The notes: generated from the letters alone by a model not told the origin. 64,000 nt of DNA from Saccharothrix ecbatanensis (GCF_014205015.1 NZ_JACHMO010000001.1:992001-1056000); one strand, 5' to 3'; positions 20,655 through 31,368 are shown, counted from the stretch's first letter. Program-made: numbers and translations.

Positions 20655-23021
20655 ATGTCGCAGCAGCCGGAGAACACCGTGCCGGACTTGTCCTTGGTCG
20701 ATGCCTACTGGCGGGCCGCGAACTACCTCTCGGCAGGGCAGATCTACCTGCTGGACAACCCCCTGCTGACCGAGCCGCTGAGGGCTGAGCACATCAAGCC
20801 CCGCCTGCTGGGCCACTGGGGCACCACGCCCGGCCTGAACTTCGTCTACGCCCACCTCAACCGGGTGATCAACGACCGGTCCCAGGACGTGCTGTTCGTG
20901 ACCGGTCCGGGTCACGGCGGTCCGGCGCTGCTGGCCAACACCTGGCTGGAGGGCTCATACACCGACACGCACCCCAACGTGCAGCGTGACGGCGAAGGCA
21001 TGCGCAAGCTGTTCCGCCAGTTCTCCTTCCCGGGCGGGGTGCCCAGCCACGTGGCGCCCGAAGTGCCCGGCTCCATCCACGAGGGCGGCGAGCTCGGGTA
21101 CTCGTTGGCGCACGCGTTCGGCGCGGCGTTCGACAACCCCGACCTGGTGGTGGCGTGCGTCGTCGGCGACGGTGAGGCCGAGACCGGGCCGCTGGCCGCG
21201 AGCTGGCACGGCAACAAGTTCCTCGACCCGGCGAACGACGGCGCGGTGCTGCCGATCCTGCACCTCAACGGCTACAAGATCGCCAACCCGGCGATCCTGG
21301 CCCGCATCCCGCACGACGAGCTGGACTCGCTGCTGCGCGGTTACGGCTACGCCCCGTTCTACGTGGAGGGCGACGACCCGGCCCTGCTGCACCCGCGCAT
21401 GGCCGAGGTCTTGGACGAGGTGTTCGACAAGATCCGGGCCATCCAGGACGCCGCTCGCGCCGGGGACCCGGAGCGCCCGCGCTGGCCGATGATCGTGCTG
21501 CGCACGCCCAAGGGCTGGACCGGTCCGTCCGAAGTGGATGGTGTGCCGGTGGAAGGCACGTGGCGTTCCCACCAGGTGCCGCTCTCCGGCGTCCGCGACA
21601 ATCCCGGCCACCTGCGGCAGTTGGAGGCGTGGCTGCGCTCCTACCGGCCGGAGGAGCTGTTCGACGCCGACGGCCGCCCGAAGCCAGAACTGCTGGCGTT
21701 GGCGCCGCGCGGTGAGCTGCGGATGGGCGCCACCCCGCACGCCAACGGCGGCTTGCTGCTGCGAGAACTCCGCATGCCCGGCACCGCGCCGTACTCGGTC
21801 GAGGTGGTCAAGCACGGCACCACCACGTCCGAGCCGACCCGCGCACTGGGCCGCATGTTGCGCGACGTCATGACGTTCAACGCGGCCGAGAAGAACTTCC
21901 GCGTGTTCGGCCCGGACGAGACCGCCTCGAACCGCCTGGACGCGGTGTTCGAGGTGACCGCCAAGCAGTGGTTGGCCGAGAAGCTGCCCACCGATGAGCA
22001 CCTGGAGCGCAGCGGCCGGGTGGTGGAGGTGCTGTCGGAGCACCTGTGCCAGGGGTTCCTGGAGGGCTACCTGCTGACCGGGCGGCACGGCCTGTTCAAC
22101 TGCTACGAGGCGTTCACCCACATCGTGGACTCGATGTTCAACCAGCACGCCAAGTGGCTCAAGACCCATCGGGAGATCGACTGGAGGCGCCCCGTGGCGT
22201 CGCTGAACTACCTGCTCTCGTCGCACGTGTGGCGGCAGGACCACAACGGCTTTTCCCACCAGGATCCAGGCTTCATCGACCACGTGATGAACAAGAAGGC
22301 CGAGGTCGTCCGCGTCTACCTGCCCGCCGACACCAACACCCTGCTGTCCGTGGCCGACCACTGCCTGCGCAGCCGCGACTACGTCAACGTCATCGTCTCG
22401 GGCAAGAACTACACCCCGGACTGGCTCGACCCCGAGGAAGCCGACTTGCACTGCGCGCGCGGAGCGGGCATCTGGGATTGGGCCGGCACCGTCGACGGCC
22501 TGACCGAACCCGACGTCGTGCTCGCCTGCGCCGGTGACGTGCCCACCCTGGAGATCATGGCCGCCGCCGCGTTGCTGCGCGAGCACCTGCCCGAGCTGAA
22601 GATCCGGGTGGTCAACGTCGTGGACCTGATGCGGCTGCAACCGGACACCGAGCACCCGCACGGCATGCCCGACCGCGAGTTCGACGCCCTGTTCACCCCG
22701 GACAAGCCGGTCCTGTTCGCCTACCACGGCTACCCGTGGCTGATCCACCGCCTCACCTATCGCCGCACCAACCACCACAACATCCACGTGCGCGGCTACA
22801 AGGAGGAAGGCACCACCACCACACCGTTCGACATGTTGGTGCTCAACGACATGGACCGCTACCGGCTGGTCATCGACGTGATCGACCGGGTGCCCGGCCT
22901 GGGTGTCAAGGCCGCCGGGTTGCGCCAGCGGATGCAGGACCAGCGCACCCGCCACCACGCCTACATCCGTGAGCACGGCGAAGACCTGCCCGAGATCCGC
23001 GACTGGACTTGGCCCTACTGA
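20655..23021 (+). CDS. xfp: xylulose-5-phosphate/fructose-6-phosphate phosphoketolase
   Basis: TPP enzyme splitting xylulose-5-P or fructose-6-P with phosphate into acetyl-phosphate plus glyceraldehyde-3-P or erythrose-4-P. Family blocks are clear: [37 protein letters not shown] motif [39 protein letters not shown] and [13 protein letters not shown]. At 788 aa it has full family length. ATG 20655 follows AGGAGAG. Its stop overlaps the acetate kinase ATG (TGATG), so acetyl-phosphate can pass straight to ATP synthesis. Probably induced through the 20561 repeat. Confidence 0.95.
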   Translation: MSQQPENTVPDLSLVDAYWRAANYLSAGQIYLLDNPLLTEPLRAEHIKPRLLGHWGTTPGLNFVYAHLNRVINDRSQDVLFVTGPGHGGPALLANTWLEGSYTDTHPNVQRDGEGMRKLFRQFSFPGGVPSHVAPEVPGSIHEGGELGYSLAHAFGAAFDNPDLVVACVVGDGEAETGPLAASWHGNKFLDPANDGAVLPILHLNGYKIANPAILARIPHDELDSLLRGYGYAPFYVEGDDPALLHPRMAEVLDEVFDKIRAIQDAARAGDPERPRWPMIVLRTPKGWTGPSEVDGVPVEGTWRSHQVPLSGVRDNPGHLRQLEAWLRSYRPEELFDADGRPKPELLALAPRGELRMGATPHANGGLLLRELRMPGTAPYSVEVVKHGTTTSEPTRALGRMLRDVMTFNAAEKNFRVFGPDETASNRLDAVFEVTAKQWLAEKLPTDEHLERSGRVVEVLSEHLCQGFLEGYLLTGRHGLFNCYEAFTHIVDSMFNQHAKWLKTHREIDWRRPVASLNYLLSSHVWRQDHNGFSHQDPGFIDHVMNKKAEVVRVYLPADTNTLLSVADHCLRSRDYVNVIVSGKNYTPDWLDPEEADLHCARGAGIWDWAGTVDGLTEPDVVLACAGDVPTLEIMAAAALLREHLPELKIRVVNVVDLMRLQPDTEHPHGMPDREFDALFTPDKPVLFAYHGYPWLIHRLTYRRTNHHNIHVRGYKEEGTTTTPFDMLVLNDMDRYRLVIDVIDRVPGLGVKAAGLRQRMQDQRTRHHAYIREHGEDLPEIRDWTWPY

Positions 23022-24127
23022 TGAACGTGCTCGTGGTCAACACGGGCTCATCGAGCCTGAAGCTGTCGGTGCTGGGCGAGGACGACACCGTCCTCGCCCA
23101 GCACCACGTCGAGCGGTGGAACGGCACACCGAACCTCGACCTGTCACTGCCGCCCGTGCACGCCGTGGGCCACCGCGTCGTCCACGGCGGCACCCGCTTC
23201 ACCACCCCGACCCTCGTCACCCCCGACGTTCGCCGCGAGATCGCCGCCCTGACCGACCTGGCCCCACTGCACCAGCCCAGGGCGTTGGCGGGCATCGACG
23301 CGGCGCAAGCGCTGTTCCCCGACGTGCCGCACGTGGCGTGCTTCGACACCGCCTTCCACCGCACCCTGCCACCCGCCGCGGCGACCTACGCCCTGCCCGC
23401 CGCCTGGCGCGAGCGCTGGGACCTGCACCGCTACGGCTTCCACGGCCTCTCCCACGCCTACGCCTCCCGCCGCGCGGTCGAACTGGCCGGCGGCGGCACC
23501 CGCGTCGTGACCTGCCACCTCGGCTCCGGCTGCTCCCTGGCCGCCGTCCACGACGGCCGCTCGGTCGACACCACCATGGGCTTCACCCCACTGGCCGGTC
23601 TCCCCATGGCCACCCGCAGCGGCGACCTCGACCCCGGCCTGCTGCTGCACCTGCTCGACCACCTCACCCCCGCAGAACTGGCCGACGGCCTCGCGCACCA
23701 CTCGGGCCTGGTCGGCCTGTCAGGTCGCGCCGACCTGCGCGACGTGCACACCGCGGTGGCCTCCGGCTCCGCCGACGCGCGACTGGCGCTCGACGTCTTC
23801 GTCCACCGCCTCCGTCAGGGCATCGCTGCCATGGCCGCATCGATGGGCGGCCTGGACCTGCTGGTGTTCACCGGCGGCATCGGGGAGCACGACGCCGAGT
23901 TGCGTGCTCAGGTGGTGGACGGCCTGGCGTTCCTGGGCGCTGCCCTCGACGTTGAGACCAATGCTGCTGTCCTGGGTGATACCAAGGTCAGCACGGAGGC
24001 CTCCACATCGGCGGTCTGGGTGGTCGTCTCTCGAGAGGACGCCGTGATCGCCGCAGCGACGAGGAACGCTTGCCCCTCCAGCCGGTGCAGCAAGGGATCC
24101 TCCAACCGGGTCGGACACGCCGGATAG
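23021..24127 (+). CDS. ackA: acetate kinase
   Basis: Converts acetyl-phosphate and ADP to acetate and ATP. Seen are the ASKHA phosphate-1 motif VLVVNTGSSSLKLS, GHRVVHGG, CFDTAFHRTLP, YGFHGLSHAY, CHLGSGCSLAAV with DTTMGFTPLAG, and FTGGIGEHDAELR. At 368 aa it is slightly shorter than the ~400-aa enterobacterial enzyme. The last ~25 residues, after VSREDAVIA, are not family-like. ATG 23021 overlaps the phosphoketolase stop by one base; no phosphotransacetylase gene is present, consistent with feeding from phosphoketolase. Confidence 0.93.
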   Translation: MNVLVVNTGSSSLKLSVLGEDDTVLAQHHVERWNGTPNLDLSLPPVHAVGHRVVHGGTRFTTPTLVTPDVRREIAALTDLAPLHQPRALAGIDAAQALFPDVPHVACFDTAFHRTLPPAAATYALPAAWRERWDLHRYGFHGLSHAYASRRAVELAGGGTRVVTCHLGSGCSLAAVHDGRSVDTTMGFTPLAGLPMATRSGDLDPGLLLHLLDHLTPAELADGLAHHSGLVGLSGRADLRDVHTAVASGSADARLALDVFVHRLRQGIAAMAASMGGLDLLVFTGGIGEHDAELRAQVVDGLAFLGAALDVETNAAVLGDTKVSTEASTSAVWVVVSREDAVIAAATRNACPSSRCSKGSSNRVGHAG

Positions 24128-24184
24128 CCAGACGACGCACCGGACTTCCGCTCGTGCTCCTCGTCGACGTGGCATACTGACCGC

Positions 24185-24973
24185 ATGTCGCGTAAGGGTT
24201 TCAGAGGGGCGCCTCCCAAGGTGTCGCCAGAGCTCTTGCGCGCTCGACATCTCGAAGCTCCCGCTCAGCGGGAAGCCCGGCTGTCGATGGCCGTCCTGTT
24301 GGGTGATAGCGATGTTGTAGTCGGCGATCACGGATCGCTCGGTGCCTACACGTCTCTGATCAACACGACGGTAGCGGCTTCTGGGATGAGCCGTCGTGAA
24401 CTGGTTGGTATGGCGCGTGCTGACCGCGCTGTGCACGAGACGATGCCTGACAGCGGCATCGACGCGGACGTCGACGTCGAGCGGTGGGATCGGTTGGCGC
24501 GGGAACTCCGCAGATCCGACCCCGGTCGTCAGCGCACCGAGTGGTTGGGCATTGAGGCGTTCGCGCCTGCTCACGCGTCGCGAATGAGGCGGTTCGTCGC
24601 AGAGCAGTGCGGACTTTTTCGGTTCTTCGTGAGTAAATCTCAAGAATTTCTTGGCACGTCTGCCGCGACCTACTTCCTTGCTACGGGTTCCGGCAAGACG
24701 ATCACCATGTTGTGGTCTGCTATGCAGACTCGTCTTGAGCGTGCGATTGACAGCTTGTTTGTCTCCTGGGTCCTGCTGCTCAACCTCCGTGGCGACGGCA
24801 AGTTGTACTCGATCTTGCAACGCGTCAGGTTGGCGTCGCAGGTGGCTGCCGCGTTCCCGGATCAGCCGCCTGGTGAGGTAGTTGTGGCCTCAGGTCGCAT
24901 GCCGCGTGGTCCTGATGTCCCTCGAGAGGTCCCTGTTCTGGCCCCTCGCGGGATGCGGTTCGTCCTGGCTTAG
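24185..24973 (+). CDS. hypothetical protein, 262 aa, lower-GC than neighbours
   Basis: No family recognised. Codons use more A/T in third position than the flanking genes, suggesting separate arrival. The middle contains TGSGKTIT, which mimics a Walker A loop, but no Walker B or other NTPase motif follows, and the hydrophobic stretch DSLFVSWVLLLNLRGDG comes next. It sits between acetate kinase and the PFL operon together with the small membrane protein at 25014. Function unknown. Confidence 0.5.
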   Translation: MSRKGFRGAPPKVSPELLRARHLEAPAQREARLSMAVLLGDSDVVVGDHGSLGAYTSLINTTVAASGMSRRELVGMARADRAVHETMPDSGIDADVDVERWDRLARELRRSDPGRQRTEWLGIEAFAPAHASRMRRFVAEQCGLFRFFVSKSQEFLGTSAATYFLATGSGKTITMLWSAMQTRLERAIDSLFVSWVLLLNLRGDGKLYSILQRVRLASQVAAAFPDQPPGEVVVASGRMPRGPDVPREVPVLAPRGMRFVLA

Positions 24974-25013
24974 CCAAGTCGGTCTGCCCCGCTAGTCTTT
25001 GCGGAGTTGACCC

Positions 25014-25358
25014 ATGAATACCGCCGGCACTATTGCTGCTCTTTCGAGCTTTATTGGTTCTACTGTCGCCGCAGTTGCCTCGGCACCACCGTGGGTGGTT
25101 CTGCTCCTCATCGGTACCGCTTTGTTCATCGTCATCGCGATGGCGGGACCGGCATGGATCACGGCGCTGACCGCATGGCATGAGGCCAAGGCGAGGCGAA
25201 TCGACGATGCCCAGCAACAGGCCGAGAAAAGGCGCCGGGAGTTGCCGTCATCGACGGAGCGGCAGCCGGATGTGGGGCAAGTCGGTCAGTCCGCATCACG
25301 CCGTCGACGCCGTCGCAGGAGGCGCGGTAGGGGCGGTACGGGGAAGGCGGACGTATAG
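25014..25358 (+). CDS. small membrane protein with basic tail, 114 aa
   Basis: Two hydrophobic segments (about 5-25 and 27-50, the second VVLLLIGTALFIVIAMAGPAW) are followed by a charged helix with Lys/Arg/Gln and a run of nine Arg near the C-terminus. No family recognised. Forty bp downstream of the lower-GC gene at 24185 and likely its partner. Codon use is partly atypical. Confidence 0.5.
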   Translation: MNTAGTIAALSSFIGSTVAAVASAPPWVVLLLIGTALFIVIAMAGPAWITALTAWHEAKARRIDDAQQQAEKRRRELPSSTERQPDVGQVGQSASRRRRRRRRRGRGGTGKADV

Positions 25359-25390
25359 GTCTGGGTCATGTCGGCGAGCTCGCGGTGACT

Positions 25391-26116
25391 TCATGTCCGC
25401 AGACCCTGTGCGCGGAACTGGCCGCGCACATGTTCAACCAGTTCCGAGTCGGGGATCGGGGTGTCGGCCAGCGCGAACGGTAGGCCGATGGCTTCGTACT
25501 TTGGCGTGCCCATCTTGTGGAACGGCAGTACGTCGACCCGATCCACACTGTCCATAGTGGAGACGAACGAGGCGATCCCCTCCACGTTGTCCGTCGCGTC
25601 GGTCAAGCCGGGAACCAGGACGAATCGGATCCACATCGGCTTGTCCAGGTCGGCCAGCCGGCGGGCGAACCGCAGGGTCGGGGCGATCTCGCCGCCGGTG
25701 ACGTGCCGGTAGGTGGTCGGGTCCCAGGACTTGATGTCCAGCAGCACCAGGTCGGTGTCGGCCAGGAGTTCGTCGGTGGCGCGGTCGCCGGGGAATCCGG
25801 AGGTGTCCAGGGCGGTGTGCAGGCCCATGCCCTTGACGGCGTGCAGCAGTTCGGCGGTGAACTCGGGTTGCAGCAGCGGTTCGCCGCCGCTGATGGTCAC
25901 GCCGCCGCCGGCGACATCGATGAACCGGCGGTACTTGGCGATCTCGGTCACCAGGTCGTCCACGCTGACGCGCTGCCCGTACCGCGCGAACCGGGTCTCC
26001 GGGTCGTGGCAGTACAGGCAGCGCAGCGGGCACCCGGCGGTGAACACGACGAACCGGGTGCCGGGGCCGTCCACCGCCGTGGCGAGGTCCCAGGAGTGGA
26101 CGGTCCCGGCGGTCAT
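25391..26116 (-). CDS. pflA: pyruvate formate-lyase activating enzyme (radical SAM)
   Basis: Installs the glycyl radical on PFL. The cluster motif CxxxCxxC is C29, C33, C36 (AGCPLRCLYCHD). SAM-binding GGE appears as ISGGEPLLQ, and LDIKSWDPTTY and VLPFHKMGTPKYEA are typical of PflA. At 241 aa the length is normal. ATG 26116 overlaps the PFL stop (TGATG), so the two are translationally coupled. Oxygen-sensitive, which fits a hypoxia locus. Confidence 0.95.
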   Translation of the reverse strand: MTAGTVHSWDLATAVDGPGTRFVVFTAGCPLRCLYCHDPETRFARYGQRVSVDDLVTEIAKYRRFIDVAGGGVTISGGEPLLQPEFTAELLHAVKGMGLHTALDTSGFPGDRATDELLADTDLVLLDIKSWDPTTYRHVTGGEIAPTLRFARRLADLDKPMWIRFVLVPGLTDATDNVEGIASFVSTMDSVDRVDVLPFHKMGTPKYEAIGLPFALADTPIPDSELVEHVRGQFRAQGLRT

Positions 26117-28362
26117 CACAGTGATCCGTGGAACGTGCGGTTGACCACGTCTCGTTGTTGTTCGGGTGTCAGGCGGACGAAGTTCACCGCGTAACCCGAC
26201 ACTCGGATGGTCAGCTGCGGGTACTTCTCGGGGTGTTCCATCGCGTCGAGCAGGACTTCCCGGTTGAGCACGTTGGCGTTGAGGTGGAAGCCACCGGCGT
26301 CGGTGTAGGCGTCGAGCACGCCGACGAGGTTGGCCACCCGCTCCTCGGTGTCGCGGCCCAATCCGTTCGGCGTGATGCCGGCGGTCAGTGAGATGCCGTC
26401 CAGTGCCTCGTCGTAGGGCAGCTTGGCCACCGACAGCGCCGCCGCGACCAGCCCGTGCCGATCCTGGCCGTTCATCGGGTTGGCGCCGGGTGCGAACGGT
26501 TCGCCCGCGCGTCTGCCTTCCGGGGTGTTGCCGGTGTGGCGGCCGTAGACGACGTTCGAGGTGATGGTCAGCACCGACTGGGTGTGCAGGGCGTCGCGGT
26601 AGGCGGGGTAGCGGCGTACGAGCGCCATGAAGTCCTCGACCAGCCCCACCGCGAGGGTGTCGGCGCGGTCGTCGTTGTTGCCGTAGCGGGGGAAGTCGCC
26701 CTCCACGGCGAAGTCGACGGCCAGGCCGGTGTCGTCGCGGACCACCCGCACCTTCGCGTGCTTGATCGCCGAGAGGCTGTCCGCGACGACCGACAGGCCT
26801 GCGATGCCGCAGCCGAGCAGCCGCTGGGCGGGGTGGTCGTGCAGGGCCATCTCGATGCGTTCGTAGGCGTACTTGTCGTGCATGTAGTGGATGATGTTCA
26901 ACGCGTCCACGTAGGTGCGGGCCAACCAGTCCAGGGTGCGGTCGAACGCCGCGCGGACATCGTCGTAGTCGAGGTGCTCGCCGGCGATCGGAGGTTGGTG
27001 TGGGGCGACCAGTTCGCCGGTCAGCTCGTCGCGTCCGCCGTTGATCGCGTACAGCAGCGCCTTGGCGAGGTTGACCCGTGCGCCGAAGAACTGCATCTGC
27101 TTGCCGACCTTCATGGCCGACACGCAGCAGGCGATGGCGGTGTCGTCGCCGAAGCGGGGTCGGATCAGCTCGTCGTTCTCGTACTGGATCGAGCTGGTGT
27201 CCACGGACACCCGTGCGCAGAACCGCTTGAAGCCCTCCGGCAGCGCGGGCGACCACAGCACGGTCAGGTTCGGCTCCGGCGCGGGTCCCAGGTTGTAGAG
27301 GGTCTGGAGGAACCGGAAGCTGGTCCTGGTCACGAGCGGGCGGCCGTCCTCGCCGATGCCGCCGATGCTCTCGGTGACCCAGGTCGGGTCGCCGGAGAAC
27401 AGTTCGTCGTAGGCGGGGGTGCGCAGGAACCGCACGATCCGCAGCTTGATCACCAGGTCGTCGACGAGCTCCTGGGCCTGCGACTCGGTCAGCCGCCCGG
27501 CGTCGAGGTCGCGCTGGAGGTAGATGTCCAGGAACGTCGAGGTGCGACCCAGCGACATCGCCGCGCCGTTCTGCTCCTTCACCGCCGCCAGGTAGGCGTA
27601 GTACAGCCACTGGACGGCCTCACGGGCGGTGTTCGCCGGTCGGGAGATGTCGTCGCCGTAGGACCGCGCCATCTGCTTCAGCTCGTCCAGGGCGCGGATC
27701 TGCTCGGCGAGCTCCTCGCGGTCGCGGATCACCGCTTCGGTGGACGGCACGTCGTCGATCGCGGCACGCTCGGCCCGCTTGGCGTCGATCAGCCGGTCCA
27801 CGCCGTAGAGCGCGACGCGCCGGTAGTCGCCGATGATCCGCCCCCGCCCGTAGGAGTCCGGCAGACCGGTGATGACCCCGGCGCGGCGGGCGCGTTTGAT
27901 CTCGTCGGTGTAGGCGTCGAACACGCCGTCGTTGTGCGTCTTGCGGTACTTGGTGAAGATTTCTTTGACGGCTGGGTCGAGCTCGTAGCCGTAAGCTTCC
28001 AGACCGGCCTCCACCATGCGCAGGCCGCCGCCCGGCATGATGGCCCGCTTGAGCGGGGCGTCGGTCTGCAACCCGACGATCAGCTCCTGCGCCCGGTCGA
28101 GGTAGCCGGGGCGGTGGGAGGTGATGGTGGACGGCGTGTGCACGTCCACGTCCAGAATGCCGCGTCGGCGTTCCTCGGCGAACAACCCGGACAAGTCCCG
28201 CCACAGCGTCTCGGTCCGCTCGGTCGGTCCGGTCAGGAACCCGTCGTCGCCCTCGTAGGGGGTGTAGTTGGCCTGGATGAACCCGCGCACGTCGATGTCG
28301 TGCCGCCAGTTAGCGCCGCGGAACCCGGTCCACGCGTCGAGGCGTTCCTCCACCGCGGTCAT
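26116..28362 (-). CDS. pflB: pyruvate formate-lyase (formate C-acetyltransferase)
   Basis: Converts pyruvate and CoA to acetyl-CoA and formate under anoxia. The catalytic pair is C412-C413 ([11 protein letters not shown]) and the radical residue G723 (RVSGYAVNF), both at E. coli PflB-like positions. At 748 aa it is full length. Blocks [30 protein letters not shown] and [12 protein letters not shown] are diagnostic of true PFL rather than other glycyl radical enzymes. Middle gene of the ADH-PFL-PflA operon, with ATGA coupling from ADH. PFL is uncommon in aerobic actinomycetes. Confidence 0.96.
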   Translation of the reverse strand: MTAVEERLDAWTGFRGANWRHDIDVRGFIQANYTPYEGDDGFLTGPTERTETLWRDLSGLFAEERRRGILDVDVHTPSTITSHRPGYLDRAQELIVGLQTDAPLKRAIMPGGGLRMVEAGLEAYGYELDPAVKEIFTKYRKTHNDGVFDAYTDEIKRARRAGVITGLPDSYGRGRIIGDYRRVALYGVDRLIDAKRAERAAIDDVPSTEAVIRDREELAEQIRALDELKQMARSYGDDISRPANTAREAVQWLYYAYLAAVKEQNGAAMSLGRTSTFLDIYLQRDLDAGRLTESQAQELVDDLVIKLRIVRFLRTPAYDELFSGDPTWVTESIGGIGEDGRPLVTRTSFRFLQTLYNLGPAPEPNLTVLWSPALPEGFKRFCARVSVDTSSIQYENDELIRPRFGDDTAIACCVSAMKVGKQMQFFGARVNLAKALLYAINGGRDELTGELVAPHQPPIAGEHLDYDDVRAAFDRTLDWLARTYVDALNIIHYMHDKYAYERIEMALHDHPAQRLLGCGIAGLSVVADSLSAIKHAKVRVVRDDTGLAVDFAVEGDFPRYGNNDDRADTLAVGLVEDFMALVRRYPAYRDALHTQSVLTITSNVVYGRHTGNTPEGRRAGEPFAPGANPMNGQDRHGLVAAALSVAKLPYDEALDGISLTAGITPNGLGRDTEERVANLVGVLDAYTDAGGFHLNANVLNREVLLDAMEHPEKYPQLTIRVSGYAVNFVRLTPEQQRDVVNRTFHGSL

Positions 28363-29396
28363 CGCGTCAGCACCACTTTCAGCGCGCCGGTCTCGGCCGC
28401 CCGTTCGAAGACGTCGTAGGCCGCCTCCATCTCGTCCAGCGCGAACCTGTGCGTGGCGAACCGGTCGGCGTCCAGCCGCCCCCCGGCCAGCATCGTCAGC
28501 AGCGTCGGCGTGGTGACCGTGTCGACCAGGCCGGTGGTGATGGTGACGTTGCGGATCCACAGCTTTTCCAGGTGCAGGGTGGCCGGCTTGCCGTGCACGC
28601 CGACGTTCGCGACCCGACCGCCGGGGCGGATCAGCCGCGCGCACAGCTCGAAGGTCTCCGGCACGCCCACCGCCTCGATCGCGAGGTCCGCGCCCAGCCC
28701 GCCGGTCAGCTCGAACACGACCCGCTCGACGTCGTCGGCCGCGTTCACCGTCACATCCGCACCGAACTGCTTGGCCGCGTCCAGCCGCGCCTCGGCCAGA
28801 TCCACCGCCACGACGTGACCGGGGCTGTAGAAGCGTGCGGTCTCGATCGCGGCCAAGCCGATCGGCCCGGCACCCACGATGACGACCGTCTGACCGGGCT
28901 GGACCTTCCCGGCGAGCACGCCGACCTCGAACGCGGTGGGCAGGATGTCCGACAGCATGACCGCGGCGGTGTCGGTGACACCGTCGGGCAGCAGGTAGGT
29001 CGAAGTGTCCGCGAACGGCACCCGCACGTACTCCGCGTGCGTGCCGTCCACGGTGTGGCCCAGGACCCAGCCGCCGCCGCCCAGGCACTGCCCGTACATC
29101 CCGGTCCGGCAGTACGAGCACCTGCCGCACGCGCTGATGCACGACACCAGCACGCGGTCGCCCGGCTTGATTTCGGTGACCGCCGCACCGACCTGCTCGA
29201 CCACCCCCACACCCTCGTGGCCCAGGATCCGGCCGGGCTCCACCTCGGGCACGTCACCCTTGAGGATGTGCAGGTCCGTGCCGCAGATCGTCGCCGCGGT
29301 GATCCGCACGATCGCGTCGGTCGGGTCGACCAGCTCCGGGTCGGGCACGTCCTCCCAGGCCTTCCGGCCGGGACCGCGATAAACGAGCGCCTTCAT
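28359..29396 (-). CDS. zinc-dependent alcohol dehydrogenase, 345 aa
   Basis: Medium-chain dehydrogenase: catalytic zinc ligands in CGTDLHIL and [12 protein letters not shown], four-Cys structural zinc site ([15 protein letters not shown]) and Rossmann [16 protein letters not shown]. It may reduce acetaldehyde or other aldehydes to regenerate NAD+ when respiration stops. No aldehyde dehydrogenase lies beside it, so the substrate is open; formaldehyde or a secondary alcohol is also possible. First gene of the fermentative operon, with an operator-like repeat 87 bp upstream. Confidence 0.9.
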   Translation of the reverse strand: MKALVYRGPGRKAWEDVPDPELVDPTDAIVRITAATICGTDLHILKGDVPEVEPGRILGHEGVGVVEQVGAAVTEIKPGDRVLVSCISACGRCSYCRTGMYGQCLGGGGWVLGHTVDGTHAEYVRVPFADTSTYLLPDGVTDTAAVMLSDILPTAFEVGVLAGKVQPGQTVVIVGAGPIGLAAIETARFYSPGHVVAVDLAEARLDAAKQFGADVTVNAADDVERVVFELTGGLGADLAIEAVGVPETFELCARLIRPGGRVANVGVHGKPATLHLEKLWIRNVTITTGLVDTVTTPTLLTMLAGGRLDADRFATHRFALDEMEAAYDVFERAAETGALKVVLTR

Positions 29397-29483
29397 CGTC
29401 TCCTCCTCGAATTCCGTCCACCTCGAGCGTCGGCCAAAACGTGGACAGGAGGCAGAGCCGTCGGTCCCGGCGGCTACGGCGAA

Positions 29484-29504
29484 GGTCCCGGTGCGGACGG
29501 GACC
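29484..29504. promoter_or_regulatory. operator-like repeat GGTCCC-N9-GGGACC (perfect arms)
   Basis: Arms 29484-29489 and 29499-29504 between the divergent ADH-PFL operon and the flavodoxin gene (65 bp before the latter). A further GGTCCC lies at 29463-29468. Confidence 0.65.
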
Positions 29505-29569
29505 GTTCGCCGCTGTGCGGTCACCGGGGGAAGGCGAACCGTGGGAGGTGACAGGAAAGGTGGTCAGTC

Positions 29570-30070
29570 ATGGCTCGGGCACTCGTGGTCTACGAATCCA
29601 TGTTCGGCAACACCAAAGCCATCGCCGAGGCGATCGGGCAGGCGTTGGCGGCCGATGTCGTCGAGGTCTCAGACGCACCCGACGTGCTGCCTGACGACGT
29701 CGGCCTGGTGGTCGTCGGGGCGCCCACGCACGCCTTCAGCCTCAGCCGCCCCGCCACCCGCCAGTCCGCCGCCAACCAGGCCACCGGCGACCTGGTGTCC
29801 ACCGGCCGCGGCGTCCGCGAGTGGCTGGACACCCTTGCACCGCTCGGACACCACGTCACCGCGCACGCCTTCGACACCAGGGTCAAGGTCGGGTGGCTGC
29901 CCGGCTCCGCCGCCAAGGCCATCGCCAAGCGGCTGCGCGCCCTGCACTTCCAGGTGCCGGGCAAGCCGATGTCCTTCCACGTCGGCGGCACCCCCGGCCC
30001 GCTGCTGGTCGGCGAGCCCGCCCGCGCGGACGCCTGGGCCCGCTCGATCCTCGCCGAGGCTCGGACCTGA
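29570..30070 (+). CDS. flavodoxin-domain protein, 166 aa
   Basis: Starts with the FMN phosphate loop YESMFGNTKAIAEAIG and has VVGAPTHAFSLSRP as the second FMN loop. Flavodoxins carry electrons at low potential. In E. coli a reduced flavodoxin supplies PflA with its electron, so divergence from the PFL operon is suggestive. Its fold family also includes non-carrier proteins. ATG 29570 has GAAAGG upstream. Confidence 0.83.
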   Translation: MARALVVYESMFGNTKAIAEAIGQALAADVVEVSDAPDVLPDDVGLVVVGAPTHAFSLSRPATRQSAANQATGDLVSTGRGVREWLDTLAPLGHHVTAHAFDTRVKVGWLPGSAAKAIAKRLRALHFQVPGKPMSFHVGGTPGPLLVGEPARADAWARSILAEART

Positions 30071-30224
30071 ACGCCGTTGCCGCCGGGGCCTGCGTCGGCG
30101 AATCGGCCGCACGCAGGCCCTCGACGGCCTCGACCTGATCGTCCTCCCCGGTGCACGGGCTGCCAGCCACCACGTCACCGCGCCCGCCTGCGACGCGGGT
30201 GTTGTCGGCGAAGTCCTGACCACA

Positions 30225-30534
30225 AGCTCATGCTGGACAGGCACCTGCGCACCATCCCGGTCGTGCGGGACGGCGTCCTCGTCGGAGTCGTCGCCAGGCG
30301 CGGCCTGCTGCGCATGATCGCCCGGGACGACGACGTGATCGCGACCGACGTGCGGCACCAGCTGTCCGTCGCGTCGGGCCGCGTCCCATGGCGGATTTCG
30401 GTCACCCGAGGGGTGGTCGCGCTGGCGGGTGAAAGGTGCGGACGACGTGGAGCGGCACGTCGCCATCGTGGTGGCCGGCGCGGTGCCGGGGATGGTGGGC
30501 GTCGAGATGGCCGAGTACAACGGCACCGCGTGAG
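30225..30534 (+). pseudogene. C-terminal relic of a CBS-BON protein
   Basis: Translates as the end of a second CBS motif (RTIPVVRDGVLVGVVARRG, LLRMIARDDDVI) followed by BON-like RVPWRISVTRGVVALAG. A frame change then leads to VERHVAIVVAGAVPGMVGV and the stop. The N-terminal CBS is missing and at least one frameshift lies near 30435. Compared with the four intact CBS-BON proteins of the window this is clearly a decayed paralogue. Confidence 0.75.
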
Positions 30535-30573
30535 GCGCACCGCGTCCGACCGGCCTGCCGGACCGGCAGCATG

Positions 30574-31311
30574 TCACTCAGGCGTTGTGCTGTAGGTGAT
30601 GTCCGCTTTCGTGTAGTCGAACTGGGCGTAGGCGAAAGGCCCGTCGGGTAGGTGCCAGACCGCTGTGCCGCGACGGGGGCGTATGCGGCCCGCTACCAGG
30701 TTCCAGCCTTCGACCGGGGTGGACCAGCGGGTCTTGACCAGGCCCTCGGGCAGGTCTGCCCAGCGGTCTTCGGTGGTGAACTCGCGTGGTGCGCCGCGGT
30801 CGTCCACGGTGACCCGCGCGGTGACGGTGTTGTCGTGGTCGGTCAGGGTGAGGCCGAAGGTGTGATCGTCGATCGCGGTCCACTCGACGGGCAGGCGCAG
30901 CAGCATCGACGGTGCGAGCAGGACGGCGTCGTTGAGGAACGTCACCAGCTCGCCGAGGTCGAACTCACGGCCTTTGCCGTCCGCGACTGCGAACAGTCCC
31001 AATGCAGTGGCGTGCATCCGGCCGTGTCCGTGCTCGTACAGGTCCTCGGCCTGCACCGGGATGAGGTGCGCGAGCCTGAGTCGCATGCGGAAGTCGCGGG
31101 TCAGGTCGGCGGCGCTGTTGTGCTGCTCGCTCGTGCAGGCGATCCAGCGCTGGTCCGGGCGCATCCGGAAGAAGCCGTGCGCGGTGGCGTGGAACGACAT
31201 GTCGGCCGGACGTCCCAGCACGCGGGTGAACGTCAGGTAGCGCTGTGCCGGCTCGGGCAGGTGGGCGATGTCGTCCGCGGTGATGGGAGCGGCGTGAACC
31301 GTGCTCGTCAT
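30574..31311 (-). CDS. DUF6544/DUF6920-type conserved protein, 245 aa
   Basis: Opens with LPEPAQRYLTFTRVLG and continues with a beta-rich fold, ending in WHLPDGPFAYAQFDY. These blocks are typical of an uncharacterised actinobacterial family. No catalytic motif is evident and no membrane span is predicted by eye. ATG 31311 is preceded by GGAGGTG; the open frame further upstream lacks a good start. Located downstream of a degenerate operator-like repeat (31369-31389). Function unknown. Confidence 0.7.
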   Translation of the reverse strand: MTSTVHAAPITADDIAHLPEPAQRYLTFTRVLGRPADMSFHATAHGFFRMRPDQRWIACTSEQHNSAADLTRDFRMRLRLAHLIPVQAEDLYEHGHGRMHATALGLFAVADGKGREFDLGELVTFLNDAVLLAPSMLLRLPVEWTAIDDHTFGLTLTDHDNTVTARVTVDDRGAPREFTTEDRWADLPEGLVKTRWSTPVEGWNLVAGRIRPRRGTAVWHLPDGPFAYAQFDYTKADITYSTTPE

Positions 31312-31368
31312 TGGTGGCACCTCCACCTCCGAGCCTGCTCCACCCGCTGTGTGCGCCGCAGAGCCGGA

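Noticed and set aside
20955..22976. 673-codon open frame on the minus strand
   Set aside because: Shadow of phosphoketolase; no family features or ribosome site.
24665..24710. Walker A-like TGSGKT in the 24185 protein taken as evidence of an NTPase
   Set aside because: No Walker B or other NTPase motif follows, and the context is not helicase-like.
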